Position numbers and translations under genes: made by a program. Below the pieces are notes generated by a model. It worked only from the letters and a program-made list of their open reading frames with translations. It had not been told where the DNA came from and did not search any database. From Pseudomonas pseudonitroreducens (GTDB taxonomy: Bacteria; Pseudomonadota; Gammaproteobacteria; Pseudomonadales; Pseudomonadaceae), in assembly GCF_021603645.1 (NCBI RefSeq), contig NZ_BQHJ01000001.1, positions 434,001 to 498,000 on the forward strand: a stretch of DNA of 64,000 bases, given 5' to 3'. Below, piece after piece: positions 15,731-23,743 of the stretch. Position 1 is the stretch's first letter, and each line of letters opens with the position of its first letter.

Positions 15731-16119
15731 GGCAACAGGCGCTCCCGATCGCGGGCCAGTTCTTCGAGGGTGGCGCTGAATGGCGAGCTCTCGTCGCTGA
15801 CCAGCATGTGCAGGCGCCAGGCGCAGAACAGGCTGCCGCCGATGTAGAAGAGGCAAAGGCCGATGGCGGCCTGCAGGCGGTAGCTGTCCCAGAAGATGAT
15901 CAGCACCAGCACTGACAGCGCGACCAGCAGCAGCAGGGCGAAGACCAGCGCGAGTCCGGCCATCAGCAGCATCTGAACCGTGCGGGTCTTTTGCTCCTGC
16001 AGTTCGACACCGAGCAGCTCGACATGCCCGTGCAGCAGACCGAGGACCGCGGCGCCGAAGCGCCGCGGGGAAGGGGAGTTGGCCGAAGACTTCGGTCCGG
16101 CGTCCATTCCGTCGCTCAT
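15727..16119 (-). CDS. YqjE/holin-like family membrane protein
   Basis: A 130-residue protein with two adjacent hydrophobic segments (about 49-77 and 82-105) after a polar start containing HVELLGVELQEQK, typical of the YqjE (phage_holin_3_6) family. The holin name of the domain does not imply a phage origin. It begins 3 bases after the stop of the DUF883 gene and overlaps the next gene by 4 bases, so the three genes form one operon. Probably an inner-membrane partner of the DUF883 protein. Confidence 0.75.
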   Translation of the reverse strand: MSDGMDAGPKSSANSPSPRRFGAAVLGLLHGHVELLGVELQEQKTRTVQMLLMAGLALVFALLLLVALSVLVLIIFWDSYRLQAAIGLCLFYIGGSLFCAWRLHMLVSDESSPFSATLEELARDRERLLP

Positions 16120-16122
16120 CGA

Positions 16123-16440
16123 TCAGCGCCGGCTGACCAGCAGACCGAGCAGGAAGCCGACGCCAGCGGCGATGCCCACGGCTTGCCATGGATGATCGCC
16201 GACGTAGTCTTCGGTGGCGTCCACGGCGGCCTTGCCCTGGTCGCGCACGGAGTCCTTGGTGGAATAGATGGCGTCGCGGGCGCGCTTGAGGCTTTCGTGG
16301 ATCTGCGCGCGCATCTGGTCGGCTTCGGCGCCGGCCAGGTCGGCCGAGCTCTGCAGGAGTTTTTCGGTGTCGCTGACGAGGGCCTGGAATTCGGCCAGGA
16401 GTTCATCCTTGGCGGCGTTCACTGCGGTCTTGCGAGGCAT
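16123..16440 (-). CDS. yqjD: YqjD/ElaB-family (DUF883) membrane-anchored protein
   Basis: A 105-residue protein with a long amphipathic helical region (about 5-80) and one C-terminal membrane anchor (GIAAGVGFLLGLLVSRR), the signature of DUF883. E. coli members sit in the inner membrane, bind ribosomes and are induced in stationary phase (established knowledge). It is the first gene of the yqjDEK-like operon. The start ATG 16440 is preceded by an AAGGAG-type ribosome-binding site on the minus strand. Confidence 0.85.
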   Translation of the reverse strand: MPRKTAVNAAKDELLAEFQALVSDTEKLLQSSADLAGAEADQMRAQIHESLKRARDAIYSTKDSVRDQGKAAVDATEDYVGDHPWQAVGIAAGVGFLLGLLVSRR

Positions 16441-16844
16441 GTGATGCTCCTTGTGCGGGTTGAGGTTCCTAGTTTTCGAGCCCCAGGCTCGCTGGAAAGT
16501 TTCTCATAAATTCACCATGGGGCCGCTCTCGCGTGAGAGTTGAAGCCTAGCTGCTATTGGTTTCGCTGGTGGTATGCCGCTTGCATTTCTCTGGTGCGCA
16601 TGGAGAGCGGAGCGCCCCACGGCGGGGCGTTCCCGATGCCTGGAAAGGCCGGGAATCGAAGCTCAAACCACTGAAAAACATAAGGAAGTACAGGAAATTG
16701 CAACGCTGCTCGAATGGCTTCCGGGCCATTCTGGGTCAGCGCTCGGCCCCTCTGTGGTGCGCCACTGCTTCAGTGTGGTGCGGTGCGGGGTGGCCGCGAG
16801 CCGTTTTGGTGCTTTCCCCTTGACCTCCGGGGCTGCCTGTAGCG
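16441..16844. other. Intergenic region between divergent yqjD-like operon and amt
   Basis: About 400 bases separate divergent genes. It contains a GC-rich inverted repeat near 16610-16630 (GCGCCCCACGGCGGGGCG) without a T-run, so it is a hairpin rather than a clear terminator. It may hold nitrogen-regulated promoter elements for the ammonium transporter, but no reliable sigma-54 or NtrC site could be picked out. Short frames here lack coding character. Confidence 0.4.
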
Positions 16845-18053
16845 ATGGAAAACCTCAATAGTGCCGTAGAGACGCTGGTCCACGGCTCCAACACGCTGTT
16901 CCTCCTGATGGGCGCGGTCATGGTGCTGGCCATGCACGCAGGCTTCGCGTTCCTGGAAGTGGGCACGGTGCGCCTGAAGAATCAGGTCAACGCCTTGTCG
17001 AAGATTCTCTCGGACTTTGCCATTTCGGCTCTGGCCTACTTCTTCGTGGGCTACTGGATCGCTTATGGCGTTACCTTTCTGCAACCGGCGGCGCAACTGA
17101 CGACTGAAAACGGCTACGCGCTGGTGAAGTTCTTCTTCCTGCTGACCTTCGCCGCGGCGATTCCCGCGATCATTTCGGGTGGCATTGCCGAGCGGGCGAA
17201 ATTCGGCCCGCAGTTGGTCGCCACCGCGCTGATCGTGGCTTTCGTCTATCCCTTCTTCGAAGGGCTGATCTGGAATGGCAACTACGGTTTTCAGGGCTGG
17301 CTGAAGGCCGAGTTCGGCGCGGCCTTCCATGATTTCGCCGGCTCCGTGGTGGTGCACGCCTTTGGCGGCTGGCTGGCGCTGGCGGCGGTGGTCCTGCTCG
17401 GTCAGCGCAATGGCCGTTATCGCGAGGGGCGACTGGTGGCCTTCGCTCCGTCGAACATTCCGTTTCTGGCGGCGGGCTCCTGGATCCTGATCGTCGGCTG
17501 GTTCGGCTTCAACGTGATGAGTGCGCAATCCCTGGCAGGTGCAAGCGGGTTGGTGGCGGTGAACTCGCTGCTGGCGATGGTCGGCGGCACCGTGGCGTCG
17601 CTGCTGGTCGGCCGCAATGACCCGGGCTTCCTGCACAACGGTCCGCTGGCTGGGTTGGTGGCGGTATGCGCGGGTTCCGATCTGATGCACCCCATCGGTG
17701 CCCTGGCCACCGGCATGGTGGCAGGTGCACTGTTCGTCTGGGCCTTCACGGCGACCCAGGTGCGCTGGAAGATCGACGACGTGTTGGGCGTCTGGCCGCT
17801 GCACGGTCTGTGTGGCGCCTGGGGCGGTATCGCCTGCGGTATTTTCGGTCAGCAGGCGCTGGGTGGCCTGGGTGGGGTCAGCCTGGCCAGCCAGGCGATC
17901 GGCACGCTGCTCGGGGTGACGCTAGCCTTCGCGGGTGGCTTGCTGGTGTACGGCCTGGTGAAGTCGACGGTAGGCATCCGCCTGACGAAGGAGGAGGAGT
18001 ACTACGGCGCCGACTTGTCGATCCACAAGATCGGGGCGCTCAGTCAGGACTGA
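16845..18053 (+). CDS. amt: Ammonium transporter (Amt family)
   Basis: A 402-residue integral membrane protein with about 11 transmembrane helices and no signal peptide. Amt-family marks include FLEVGTVRLKN near the N-terminus, SGGIAERAKF, the first pore His in VVHAFGGWLAL and the second pore His in WPLHGLCGAWGG. It conducts ammonium/ammonia across the inner membrane. There is no adjacent glnK gene, so this is not the glnK-amtB pair, and its paralogue is presumably elsewhere. A REP pair and a bidirectional terminator follow. Confidence 0.9.
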   Translation: MENLNSAVETLVHGSNTLFLLMGAVMVLAMHAGFAFLEVGTVRLKNQVNALSKILSDFAISALAYFFVGYWIAYGVTFLQPAAQLTTENGYALVKFFFLLTFAAAIPAIISGGIAERAKFGPQLVATALIVAFVYPFFEGLIWNGNYGFQGWLKAEFGAAFHDFAGSVVVHAFGGWLALAAVVLLGQRNGRYREGRLVAFAPSNIPFLAAGSWILIVGWFGFNVMSAQSLAGASGLVAVNSLLAMVGGTVASLLVGRNDPGFLHNGPLAGLVAVCAGSDLMHPIGALATGMVAGALFVWAFTATQVRWKIDDVLGVWPLHGLCGAWGGIACGIFGQQALGGLGGVSLASQAIGTLLGVTLAFAGGLLVYGLVKSTVGIRLTKEEEYYGADLSIHKIGALSQD

Positions 18054-18061
18054 AGGATATT

Positions 18062-18136
18062 GTAGGAGCGAGCTTGCTCGCGAACGTTTCGCGCCGGAGT
18101 GGCGGTCGAGAGGTTCGCGAGCAAGCTCGCTCCTAC
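18062..18136. repeat. REP inverted pair (REPIN) 1
   Basis: GTAGGAGCGAGCTTGCTCGC at the left and its inverted copy ending GCTCGCTCCTAC at the right, separated by about 27 bases. Each half is itself a short palindrome. Four further copies occur in this window (26163, 34399, 35478, 55088), all between genes. Such pairs are spread by RAYT-type transposases in Pseudomonas; none is encoded here. Confidence 0.9.
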
Positions 18137-18146
18137 GAAAGAGAAA

Positions 18147-18177
18147 GAAAAAGCCCGGCGGATGCCGGGCTTTTTCG
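18147..18177. terminator. Bidirectional rho-independent terminator
   Basis: Hairpin AGCCCGGC-GATG-CCGGGCT flanked by A-rich and T-rich runs, between convergent amt and the porin gene, so it can serve both. Confidence 0.85.
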
Positions 18178-18191
18178 TTATGCAGTGCGGG

Positions 18192-19463
18192 TTACCAGAG
18201 CGGCATGGTGTAGCTGACGATCAGACGGTTCTCGTCGTAGTCGTTGGTGTAGTTGGTGCGCATGGTTGCGTTGCGCCACTTCACGCCGAGGTTCTTCAGC
18301 GGGCCATCCTGGAAGACATAGGCGATGTCGGTGTCGCGTTCCCATTCCTTGCCTTCGCCGGAGGTGGTGATCAGGTCGATGTTGTCGCCCTTCACGTAGC
18401 GGGTCATGAAGGTCAGGCCGGGGATGCCGAGGCCGGCGAAGTTGTAGTCATAGCGCGCCTGCCAGGACTTCTCGTCCTTGTTGGCGAAGTCGCCGATCTG
18501 GATGTAGTTCACCAGGTAGGGGTCGGTGCCGTTGATGTAGGCGAAGCCGGTGTCGCCGCTCATCTTCTGGTAGCCGACGCCAAACGCGTGGTAGCCCAGG
18601 GCATAGGTGAACATGGCGTTGAGCGCCTTGTTGTCGACGTTGCTGCCGCCGTCGTCGTCGGACTTGGCCCAGCGGATGTCGGACTTCAGCGACTGCTTGT
18701 CGGCAATCGGCAGCACGTGGATCAGGCCCAGGTAGTGCTGCTTGTAGATGTCTTCCAGGCCGCCGTAGTGGTAGCTGGTGCTGAGGCTGTCGGTCCACTT
18801 GTAGGTGAGGCCGCCGAAGAGGAACTTGTTGCTGGTGGTGGCATCGCCGAGCTTGATGTTGCGCTTGCCACCGCCGGTAATGGTCATGTCCTCGTAGTCG
18901 GAGGAGTCACGCTGGTTCACCTGGTAGAGGCGGCCGCCATCGACGGTCAGGCCGTCGAGTTCCGCGGAGTTCAGGGCGAAGCCGCTGAAGGTCTGCGGCA
19001 GCAGGCGGGTATCGTTGTACTGCACCACCGGCATCTTCGGCAGCAGGGTGCCGGCCTTCAGGGTGCTCTTGGACGCGCGCAGCTTGGCGGTGATGCCCAG
19101 GTCGCCATAGCTGTCTTCAGCACGACCGTCACTGCGCGAGCGCTGCAGCAGGCCAGTGCCGCTGCGGTCCGGCGAGGAGTCGAGTTTCAGGCCCAGGGTG
19201 CCCAGGGCGTCGACGCCGACACCGATGGTGCCGTCGGTGTAGCCCGATTCGTACTTGAGAATGAAGCCTTGTGCCCATTCCTCGGCCTTGTTCTGGCTCG
19301 GGGCCGGGCTGTCCTGGCGGAAGTCGCGGTTGAAGTAGAAGTTACGCAGTTCGACGGTGGCCTTGCTGTCCTTGATGAAGTCAGCGTGGGCGAGTGTCGG
19401 AAGGATAAAGCTGGTACCCAGCGTGGACAAAGCCACGGCACGGGCGATCGGGGTCTTGCTCAT
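18192..19463 (-). CDS. opdQ: OprD-family outer-membrane porin, OpdQ-like
   Basis: A 423-residue OprD-family porin for uptake of small substrates across the outer membrane. A signal peptide (about residues 1-27, LAHA) is followed by DFIKDSKATVELRNFYFNRDF, the conserved OprD N-terminal pattern, then KLRASKSTLKAGTL and the LPQTFSGFALNS segment. It ends with alternating beta-strand residues and a C-terminal Trp (SYTMPLW), the outer-membrane assembly signal. A GAGGAG ribosome-binding site precedes ATG 19463. Name OpdQ rests on synteny with PA3038 recalled from P. aeruginosa; the substrate is not evident from sequence. Confidence 0.85.
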   Translation of the reverse strand: MSKTPIARAVALSTLGTSFILPTLAHADFIKDSKATVELRNFYFNRDFRQDSPAPSQNKAEEWAQGFILKYESGYTDGTIGVGVDALGTLGLKLDSSPDRSGTGLLQRSRSDGRAEDSYGDLGITAKLRASKSTLKAGTLLPKMPVVQYNDTRLLPQTFSGFALNSAELDGLTVDGGRLYQVNQRDSSDYEDMTITGGGKRNIKLGDATTSNKFLFGGLTYKWTDSLSTSYHYGGLEDIYKQHYLGLIHVLPIADKQSLKSDIRWAKSDDDGGSNVDNKALNAMFTYALGYHAFGVGYQKMSGDTGFAYINGTDPYLVNYIQIGDFANKDEKSWQARYDYNFAGLGIPGLTFMTRYVKGDNIDLITTSGEGKEWERDTDIAYVFQDGPLKNLGVKWRNATMRTNYTNDYDENRLIVSYTMPLW

Positions 19464-19639
19464 TGTTATTGTCTCCTCGAGCGCTTGGGGCAGTTCGGTG
19501 ATACCGGGTGGATCAGGCCGGCATGTCGATCTGTTACAGCCTATCTACTAAATCATTACCGAATGTTGACGACTCTTAGACCTTAGTCGCTGATTAGTGA
19601 GCTGGCTATTGAAGCGCTGAGCGGCGACTGGCGCGGCTT

Positions 19640-20506
19640 TCACTGAATCCACTGGGGGTAGTAGCCGAGCTTGTCCTGCACCTGCGCGTCGTGGGCTGGC
19701 ACTACGGTCAACTTTGGATAGGCAAGCATCAGTTCGTGCACGCGAGCCACTTCGGCCAATGTCTGCTCGCGGTCGCTGTCCACCAGTTTGCGACTGACCC
19801 AGAACTTCTCGTGGGGGCCGGTGAAGCCGGACAGGCGCCAGGTGGTGTCGCCGCTGAAGAAGAAGCGGCGACCATCATCCAGGGTGATGAACAGGCCAAC
19901 CGAACCGGGTGTGTGGCCGCGCATCGGCACCAGTACCAGGCTGCCGTCGCCGAACAGATCGAGGCTGCGGTCGTAGCTCAGGAAGGGGCCGGACTCGAAC
20001 TGGAACGGCTGCCACTTCAGCGGATGACGGAATTGGCTGGGAAACACGGCTGGCGGCTGGGCGATGTGGGCGTAGTTGATCTCTTCGTAGGTTGCCCACA
20101 CCGGCACGTCCGGGAAGTCAGCCAGACCCGAGGCGTGGTCCCAGTGGGCGTGGGACAGGATGATCCGGTCGATACGTATGCCGCTGCCCAGTAACTGGTC
20201 TCGTGCGGGTTTCAGGCCCTCGTACTGGAACAGCGGCTTGTCCCACCAGGGCATGTCCTGCTTGAACTGCGCGTCTGCCTGGCTGCCCAGTCCGGTGTCG
20301 AACAACAACGTCGCGGCGTGGTGCTGGATCAGTACCGCGGTGTGGTTGAGCGGGACTTTTTGCGTCCAGTCGCCGCCGGCCACGGTGAAGGCGTCCAGGG
20401 TAGTGACGCCGGAAGTGCGGATCAGCGAGAAGCGCAGCTCGGCGGCCTCGGCGGTCAGGCCGGCGAGGGCGAACAGCCCGGCCAGCAGCAGGGATGGCAG
20501 ACGCAT
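19640..20506 (-). CDS. Secreted metallo-beta-lactamase-fold hydrolase, lactonase-like
   Basis: A 288-residue protein with a signal peptide (about 1-22, LTAEA) and a complete metallo-beta-lactamase-fold zinc site: HxHxDH as His119-Ala-His121-Trp-Asp123-His124, a later His in MRGHTPGS, Asp in FSGDTTW and His in VPAHDAQV. The overall pattern (DTGLG, SHAHWDHASG, GHTPGSVGLF) resembles N-acyl homoserine lactonases and related lipolactonases, but true beta-lactamase activity is not suggested. Substrate unknown; a periplasmic hydrolase acting on lactones is the best guess. Confidence 0.8.
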   Translation of the reverse strand: MRLPSLLLAGLFALAGLTAEAAELRFSLIRTSGVTTLDAFTVAGGDWTQKVPLNHTAVLIQHHAATLLFDTGLGSQADAQFKQDMPWWDKPLFQYEGLKPARDQLLGSGIRIDRIILSHAHWDHASGLADFPDVPVWATYEEINYAHIAQPPAVFPSQFRHPLKWQPFQFESGPFLSYDRSLDLFGDGSLVLVPMRGHTPGSVGLFITLDDGRRFFFSGDTTWRLSGFTGPHEKFWVSRKLVDSDREQTLAEVARVHELMLAYPKLTVVPAHDAQVQDKLGYYPQWIQ

Positions 20507-20566
20507 TGGAATTTCCTTTTCTTGCAGCGCAGAGGTGCGCCGCCGCGAGAGCGGCGGCGTACAGGG

Positions 20567-21163
20567 TCAGAGTGCGGGTTGGGCGACATAGCCGGGCAGG
20601 GCGCGCACACGTGCCAGCCAATCCTGCACATAGGGATAGGCGGACGGTTCCAGGCCGCCCTCCGGCGCCAGTGCGACGTAGGGATAGACGGCAATGTCGG
20701 CGATGCTCGGTTTTTCGGTCTGCGCCAGCCAGCGGTGGTCGGCCAGCGTCGCATCCAGCAGTTCCAGGGCATGACGGCCCTTGGCCTGGGCTGTGCCCAG
20801 GTCGCCCGGGCGCTTGAACAGCAGAATCACCCGTGCCAGGGCCAGGCCGTGCTGTACCTCGTTGGCCGAGTAGCTCAGCCAGTTGGCGATGCGCCCCTGG
20901 GTCATGGCGTCCTGGGGGGACCAGTGCGGCTCGCCGTATTGCCGTGCGAGGTAGGCCAGGATGGCGTGGGAGTCGCCCAGGCGCAGTTCGCCGTCTTCCA
21001 GTGCTGGCACCTGGCCGCGCGGATTGATCGCCAGGAAGGCCGGGCGCTTGTGTGCGCCACCCTGGAGGTCCACCTGCACCCATTCAGCCTTCTGGCCGAT
21101 GAGCCCGAGGAACAGACGAACCTTGTAGCAGTTACCGGAAAGCGCGACGTCGTGGAGTTTCAT
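20567..21163 (-). CDS. Glutathione S-transferase family protein
   Basis: A 198-residue GST: N-terminal thioredoxin-like domain (MKLHDVALSGNCYKVRLFL, with NPRGQVPALEDGELRLGDSH forming the glutathione-binding cis-Pro and Asp-Ser pair) and a helical C-terminal domain with PSIADIAVYPYVALA. It conjugates or reduces electrophiles with glutathione in the cytoplasm; the specific substrate is unknown. ATG 21163 is preferred because an AGGG site precedes it, while the upstream in-frame ATG 21181 has none. It is divergent from a TetR regulator and shares an operator region, so it is probably the regulated target. Confidence 0.88.
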   Translation of the reverse strand: MKLHDVALSGNCYKVRLFLGLIGQKAEWVQVDLQGGAHKRPAFLAINPRGQVPALEDGELRLGDSHAILAYLARQYGEPHWSPQDAMTQGRIANWLSYSANEVQHGLALARVILLFKRPGDLGTAQAKGRHALELLDATLADHRWLAQTEKPSIADIAVYPYVALAPEGGLEPSAYPYVQDWLARVRALPGYVAQPAL

Positions 21164-21210
21164 GGCGAGAGCCCTGTGCATTGTTGTGGGGACAGCGAGA
21201 TAGATATTAG

Positions 21211-21224
21211 ACAGACAGGTCTGT
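21211..21224. promoter_or_regulatory. Palindromic operator between GST and TetR genes
   Basis: ACAGAC-AG-GTCTGT, a perfect 6-bp inverted repeat in an AT-rich stretch between the divergent genes, the form and place expected of a TetR-family operator that controls both. Confidence 0.7.
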
Positions 21225-21341
21225 ATAGTTCAAGCAAAATGACCGCTCGCCAATCGACATCCGCGCTGCCGCTTCCGGCAACTGTCCGGCTCCCCATGGG
21301 CAGCAAGCCTCGCGCATAATGTGCGGTCAGGAGGTAATGCC

Positions 21342-21899
21342 ATGGCATCCAGCAAACGCGAGCTGCTGCTCAACACCGCCCAGGTCCTGTTCTACCGCGA
21401 GGGCTACCACGCCACCGGCATCGATCGGATCCTTGCCGAGTCGGGCGTCGCGAAGATGACGCTGTACAAGCACTTCAAGTCCAAGGACGAGCTGATCATG
21501 GCGGCGCTGGAAGAGCGCCACGCACGTATGGTCGAGCGCATGGAGGTGGCCGAACGCATCCTCGCGCCCCGCGAGGCGATCCTGGCGATCTTCGATGGCC
21601 TGCAGGAGGTGCTCGACAGCCCGGACTTCTGCGGATGTGCTTTCATCCATGCGGCCGGTGAATTCCACGACCGCGGCCACCCCATCCATCAGCAGGCCGC
21701 CGAGCACAAGGCTTTCCTCGGGCGCTTCTTCACAACCCAGCTGGAACGCCTGGGCGCCGCACAACCTCAGGCGCTGGCCCGCCAGCTGCAATACCTGCTC
21801 GAAGGCGTGCTGGTGATGGCGCACATGCAGGGCCCGGCGCAGCAGGGGCGAGAAGCCCGCGCCATGGCCGATACGCTGCTCAAGCACGCCGGAGTCTGA
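21342..21899 (+). CDS. TetR/AcrR-family transcriptional repressor
   Basis: A 185-residue TetR-family regulator. The N-terminal helix-turn-helix (about 6-52) reads FYREGYHATGIDRILAESG then AKMTLYKHFKSKDEL. The C-terminal ligand domain contains SPDFCGCAFIHAAGEF, with a Cys-Gly-Cys motif that might sense electrophiles (inference). ATG 21342 is preceded by CAGGAGG. It is divergent from the GST gene across a palindromic operator and likely represses both; this resembles NemR-like electrophile sensors but the ligand is unknown. The next gene starts 5 bases after its stop. Confidence 0.88.
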   Translation: MASSKRELLLNTAQVLFYREGYHATGIDRILAESGVAKMTLYKHFKSKDELIMAALEERHARMVERMEVAERILAPREAILAIFDGLQEVLDSPDFCGCAFIHAAGEFHDRGHPIHQQAAEHKAFLGRFFTTQLERLGAAQPQALARQLQYLLEGVLVMAHMQGPAQQGREARAMADTLLKHAGV

Positions 21900-21903
21900 C
21901 CCC

Positions 21904-22167
21904 ATGCAATCGCCCCTGGAGTCTCACATGCCCCCCGAATGCCAACTCTTCGGCACCCTTGGCTGCCACCTGTGCGAAGTGGCCGAAGCGGTGCTCATGC
22001 CCTTCGTCGAACACGGCCTGCTGGTCGAACTGGTGGACATCGCCGATCGCGAGGAGTGGGTCGAGCAATATGGCTTGAGCATTCCCGTGCTGCGCCGCTG
22101 CGATTCCGGCGCCGAGCTGAACTGGCCCTTCGACGCCGAACAAGTCGCTACTTTCCTCAGCCGCTGA
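21904..22167 (+). CDS. Glutaredoxin-like (DUF836) small protein
   Basis: An 87-residue thioredoxin-fold protein of the DUF836 glutaredoxin-like family, with a CxxC redox pair in TLGCHLCEVAEAV, the cis-Pro in LSIPVLRR and a C-terminal WPFDAEQVATFL. It starts immediately after the TetR gene and is probably co-transcribed. ATG 21904 and ATG 21928 both have GGAG-type sites, so the true start could be 8 codons later. Role: a small thiol-disulfide or glutathione-linked protein, partner unknown. Confidence 0.8.
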   Translation: MQSPLESHMPPECQLFGTLGCHLCEVAEAVLMPFVEHGLLVELVDIADREEWVEQYGLSIPVLRRCDSGAELNWPFDAEQVATFLSR

Positions 22168-22219
22168 CGCGTATGGCGGCTTTCCCTCTCCTCAATCAGC
22201 CGATACGAGGCGCAATGCA

Positions 22220-23095
22220 ATGAAGATCGGATTTCTCGGACTGGGCGGCATGGGCGCTGCCATGGCTGCCAACCTCATCAAGGCCGGCCACCAGGTCGTC
22301 GTTTGGAATCGCTCGCCCGGCGCCGCCGAGCCACTGGTGGCGCTGGGTGCCGTTGCCGCCACTACGCCTGTGCAGGCTTTCGACGTCGAGCTGGTGATTT
22401 CCATGCTCGCCGACGACAACTCCACCCGCGCCGTCCTGCTGGACAGTGGCGCCCTGGCCTCGGCCAAGGCCGGGCTGGTGCACCTGAGCATGGCCACGCT
22501 GTCTACCGCCCTCGTCGGTGAACTGGTCGAATTGCACCGCGAGCAGGGCGTCGAGTTCGTCGCGGCGCCGGTGTTCGGGCGCACCGATGTTGCCGCTGCC
22601 GGCAAGCTGAACATCCTGGTCGCCGGCCCCGAGGCCGCCATTGCCAAGGCGCAGCCGGTGCTCGACGTGCTGGGACAGAAGACCTGGCCGCTGGGCGACG
22701 ATCCGCTGCGCGCCGTGGCGGTGAAGATCGCCGGCAACTTCATGATTGCCAGTGCCATCGAGGCGATGGGCGAGAGTGCGGCCCTGGTGAAGACCTACGG
22801 CGTGGCGCCGGGCGAGTTCATGGAGATCATGGGCAATACCCTGTTCAACGCGCCGGTATACCGCAACTACGGTGCGCTGATTGCCGAGCAGCGCTTCGAT
22901 CCGGCGGCGTTCCGCCTGGTGCTCGGTCTGAAGGACGTGGGACTGGCGCTGTCGGCAGGGCAGGAGCAGCACGTGCCGCTGCCGTTTGCCAGCATCCTGC
23001 GCGATAACCTGCTGGAAGCCATCGCCCACGGCGACGGCGAACTGGATTGGAGCGCGTTGTCGCAGGTGGCGCTGCGCAAGTCTGGGCAGCTCTGA
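22220..23095 (+). CDS. NAD(P)-dependent beta-hydroxyacid dehydrogenase family protein
   Basis: A 291-residue member of the 3-hydroxyisobutyrate dehydrogenase family (which includes tartronate semialdehyde and succinic semialdehyde/imine reductases). A Rossmann dinucleotide motif GFLGLGGMGAAMAANL opens the protein, followed by the substrate-binding HLSMATLSTAL, and the catalytic Lys in AVKIAGNFMIAS. The C-terminal helical domain includes LVLGLKDVGLAL. Reaction: oxidation of a beta-hydroxyacid or reduction of a semialdehyde with NAD(P)H. Substrate cannot be fixed from sequence. Start ATG 22220; a strong terminator follows. Confidence 0.85.
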   Translation: MKIGFLGLGGMGAAMAANLIKAGHQVVVWNRSPGAAEPLVALGAVAATTPVQAFDVELVISMLADDNSTRAVLLDSGALASAKAGLVHLSMATLSTALVGELVELHREQGVEFVAAPVFGRTDVAAAGKLNILVAGPEAAIAKAQPVLDVLGQKTWPLGDDPLRAVAVKIAGNFMIASAIEAMGESAALVKTYGVAPGEFMEIMGNTLFNAPVYRNYGALIAEQRFDPAAFRLVLGLKDVGLALSAGQEQHVPLPFASILRDNLLEAIAHGDGELDWSALSQVALRKSGQL

Positions 23096-23105
23096 TTCGC
23101 CCATG

Positions 23106-23136
23106 AAAAAGCCCGTCCGGCTGGACGGGCTTTTTT
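23106..23136 (+). terminator. Rho-independent terminator after the dehydrogenase gene
   Basis: AAAAAGCCCGTCC-GGCT-GGACGGGCTTTTTT, a strong hairpin followed by six T residues, 10 bases after the stop codon. Confidence 0.9.
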
Positions 23137-23174
23137 GTGCCTGAAGATTGGCCTGCATGAAAAATCGCAGGCAA

Positions 23175-23202
23175 TAAAAAACCCGCCGTCAGGCGGGTTT
23201 TT
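23175..23202 (-). terminator. Rho-independent terminator of the tRNA-Pro transcript
   Basis: On the minus strand AAAAACCCGCCTGACGGCGG is followed by GTTTTTT, directly downstream of the tRNA. Confidence 0.85.
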
Positions 23203-23209
23203 CGGGATT

Positions 23210-23286
23210 TGGTCGGAGCGACTGGATTCGAACCAGCGACCTTCTCGTCCCGAACGAGACGCGCTACCAAGCTGCGCTACGCTCCG
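23210..23286 (-). tRNA. tRNA-Pro (anticodon CGG)
   Basis: A 77-base cloverleaf on the minus strand starting CGGAGCGTAGCGCAGC. The acceptor stem CGGAGCG pairs with CGCTCCG, the anticodon arm TCTCG-TTCGGGA-CGAGA places CGG at positions 34-36, and the T arm contains GGTTCGAATCC. The 3' CCA is encoded. It reads the proline codon CCG. No integrated element is seen at its 3' end. Confidence 0.95.
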
Positions 23287-23378
23287 TTTGTTGGCGCGCA
23301 TTCTACCGAAAAACTTTTGATGCACAAGGGGTTAGCGAAAAATATTTGAAAATATTTTTTGCTTCCCGGTAAAACGCG

Positions 23379-23417
23379 AACGCCCCGCAGACCGGTCAGG
23401 AGCTGCGGGGCGTTTTC
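23379..23417 (-). terminator. Hairpin terminator after the YgdI/YgdR-like lipoprotein gene
   Basis: CGCCCCGCAG and CTGCGGGGCG form a 10-bp stem 14 bases past the lipoprotein stop codon. A T-rich stretch follows only loosely on the minus strand. Confidence 0.6.
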
Positions 23418-23430
23418 ACCACCGGGCGAA

Positions 23431-23652
23431 TCAGAGGTCCTTGACGGTCCGTACCTGATCCTTGTTCACGCGGGCGGTTTTGCCATCCAGCTGTTCGAAC
23501 TCATAGAAGCCGGATTCTTCGTCGTACTTGGGTTTGTCGACCGACTGAATCTCGCGACCATCGTTCAGGGTGATGACGGACGGCGTGGAGCAACCAGCGA
23601 GCACTCCAAAACCCAGGGCGAGCAGGAAGGCGGGAAGCATCCGTTTGTTCAT
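23431..23652 (-). CDS. YgdI/YgdR-family (DUF903) small lipoprotein
   Basis: A 73-residue lipoprotein. The signal sequence ends in a lipobox LAGC with Cys21, followed by the DUF903 domain VITLNDGREIQSVDKPKYDEESGFYEFEQLDG in outline. It would be exported and lipid-anchored, probably in the outer membrane. ATG 23652 has AGGAG ahead of it; an upstream in-frame ATG at 23715 would spoil the signal peptide and is not used. Function of the family is unknown. Confidence 0.85.
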   Translation of the reverse strand: MNKRMLPAFLLALGFGVLAGCSTPSVITLNDGREIQSVDKPKYDEESGFYEFEQLDGKTARVNKDQVRTVKDL

Positions 23653-23743
23653 TGGTGAATCTCCTGATGAGCGAACATAAAGGTACGAAAAGTCTGACCG
23701 GGTGCTTCTCGGCATAGTTCCCGGAAAATTTCCGAATATGTCG

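Noticed and set aside
15727-16119. Holin-like protein considered as a prophage trace
   Set aside because: It is the yqjE member of a yqjDEK-type chromosomal operon; no phage genes are near.
18062-18136. Repeated inverted sequences considered as a CRISPR array
   Set aside because: The copies are single pairs scattered kilobases apart with no spacer series; they are REP pairs.
23210-23286. tRNA-Pro considered as an integration site of a genomic island
   Set aside because: No integrase, repeated tRNA end or composition change next to it.
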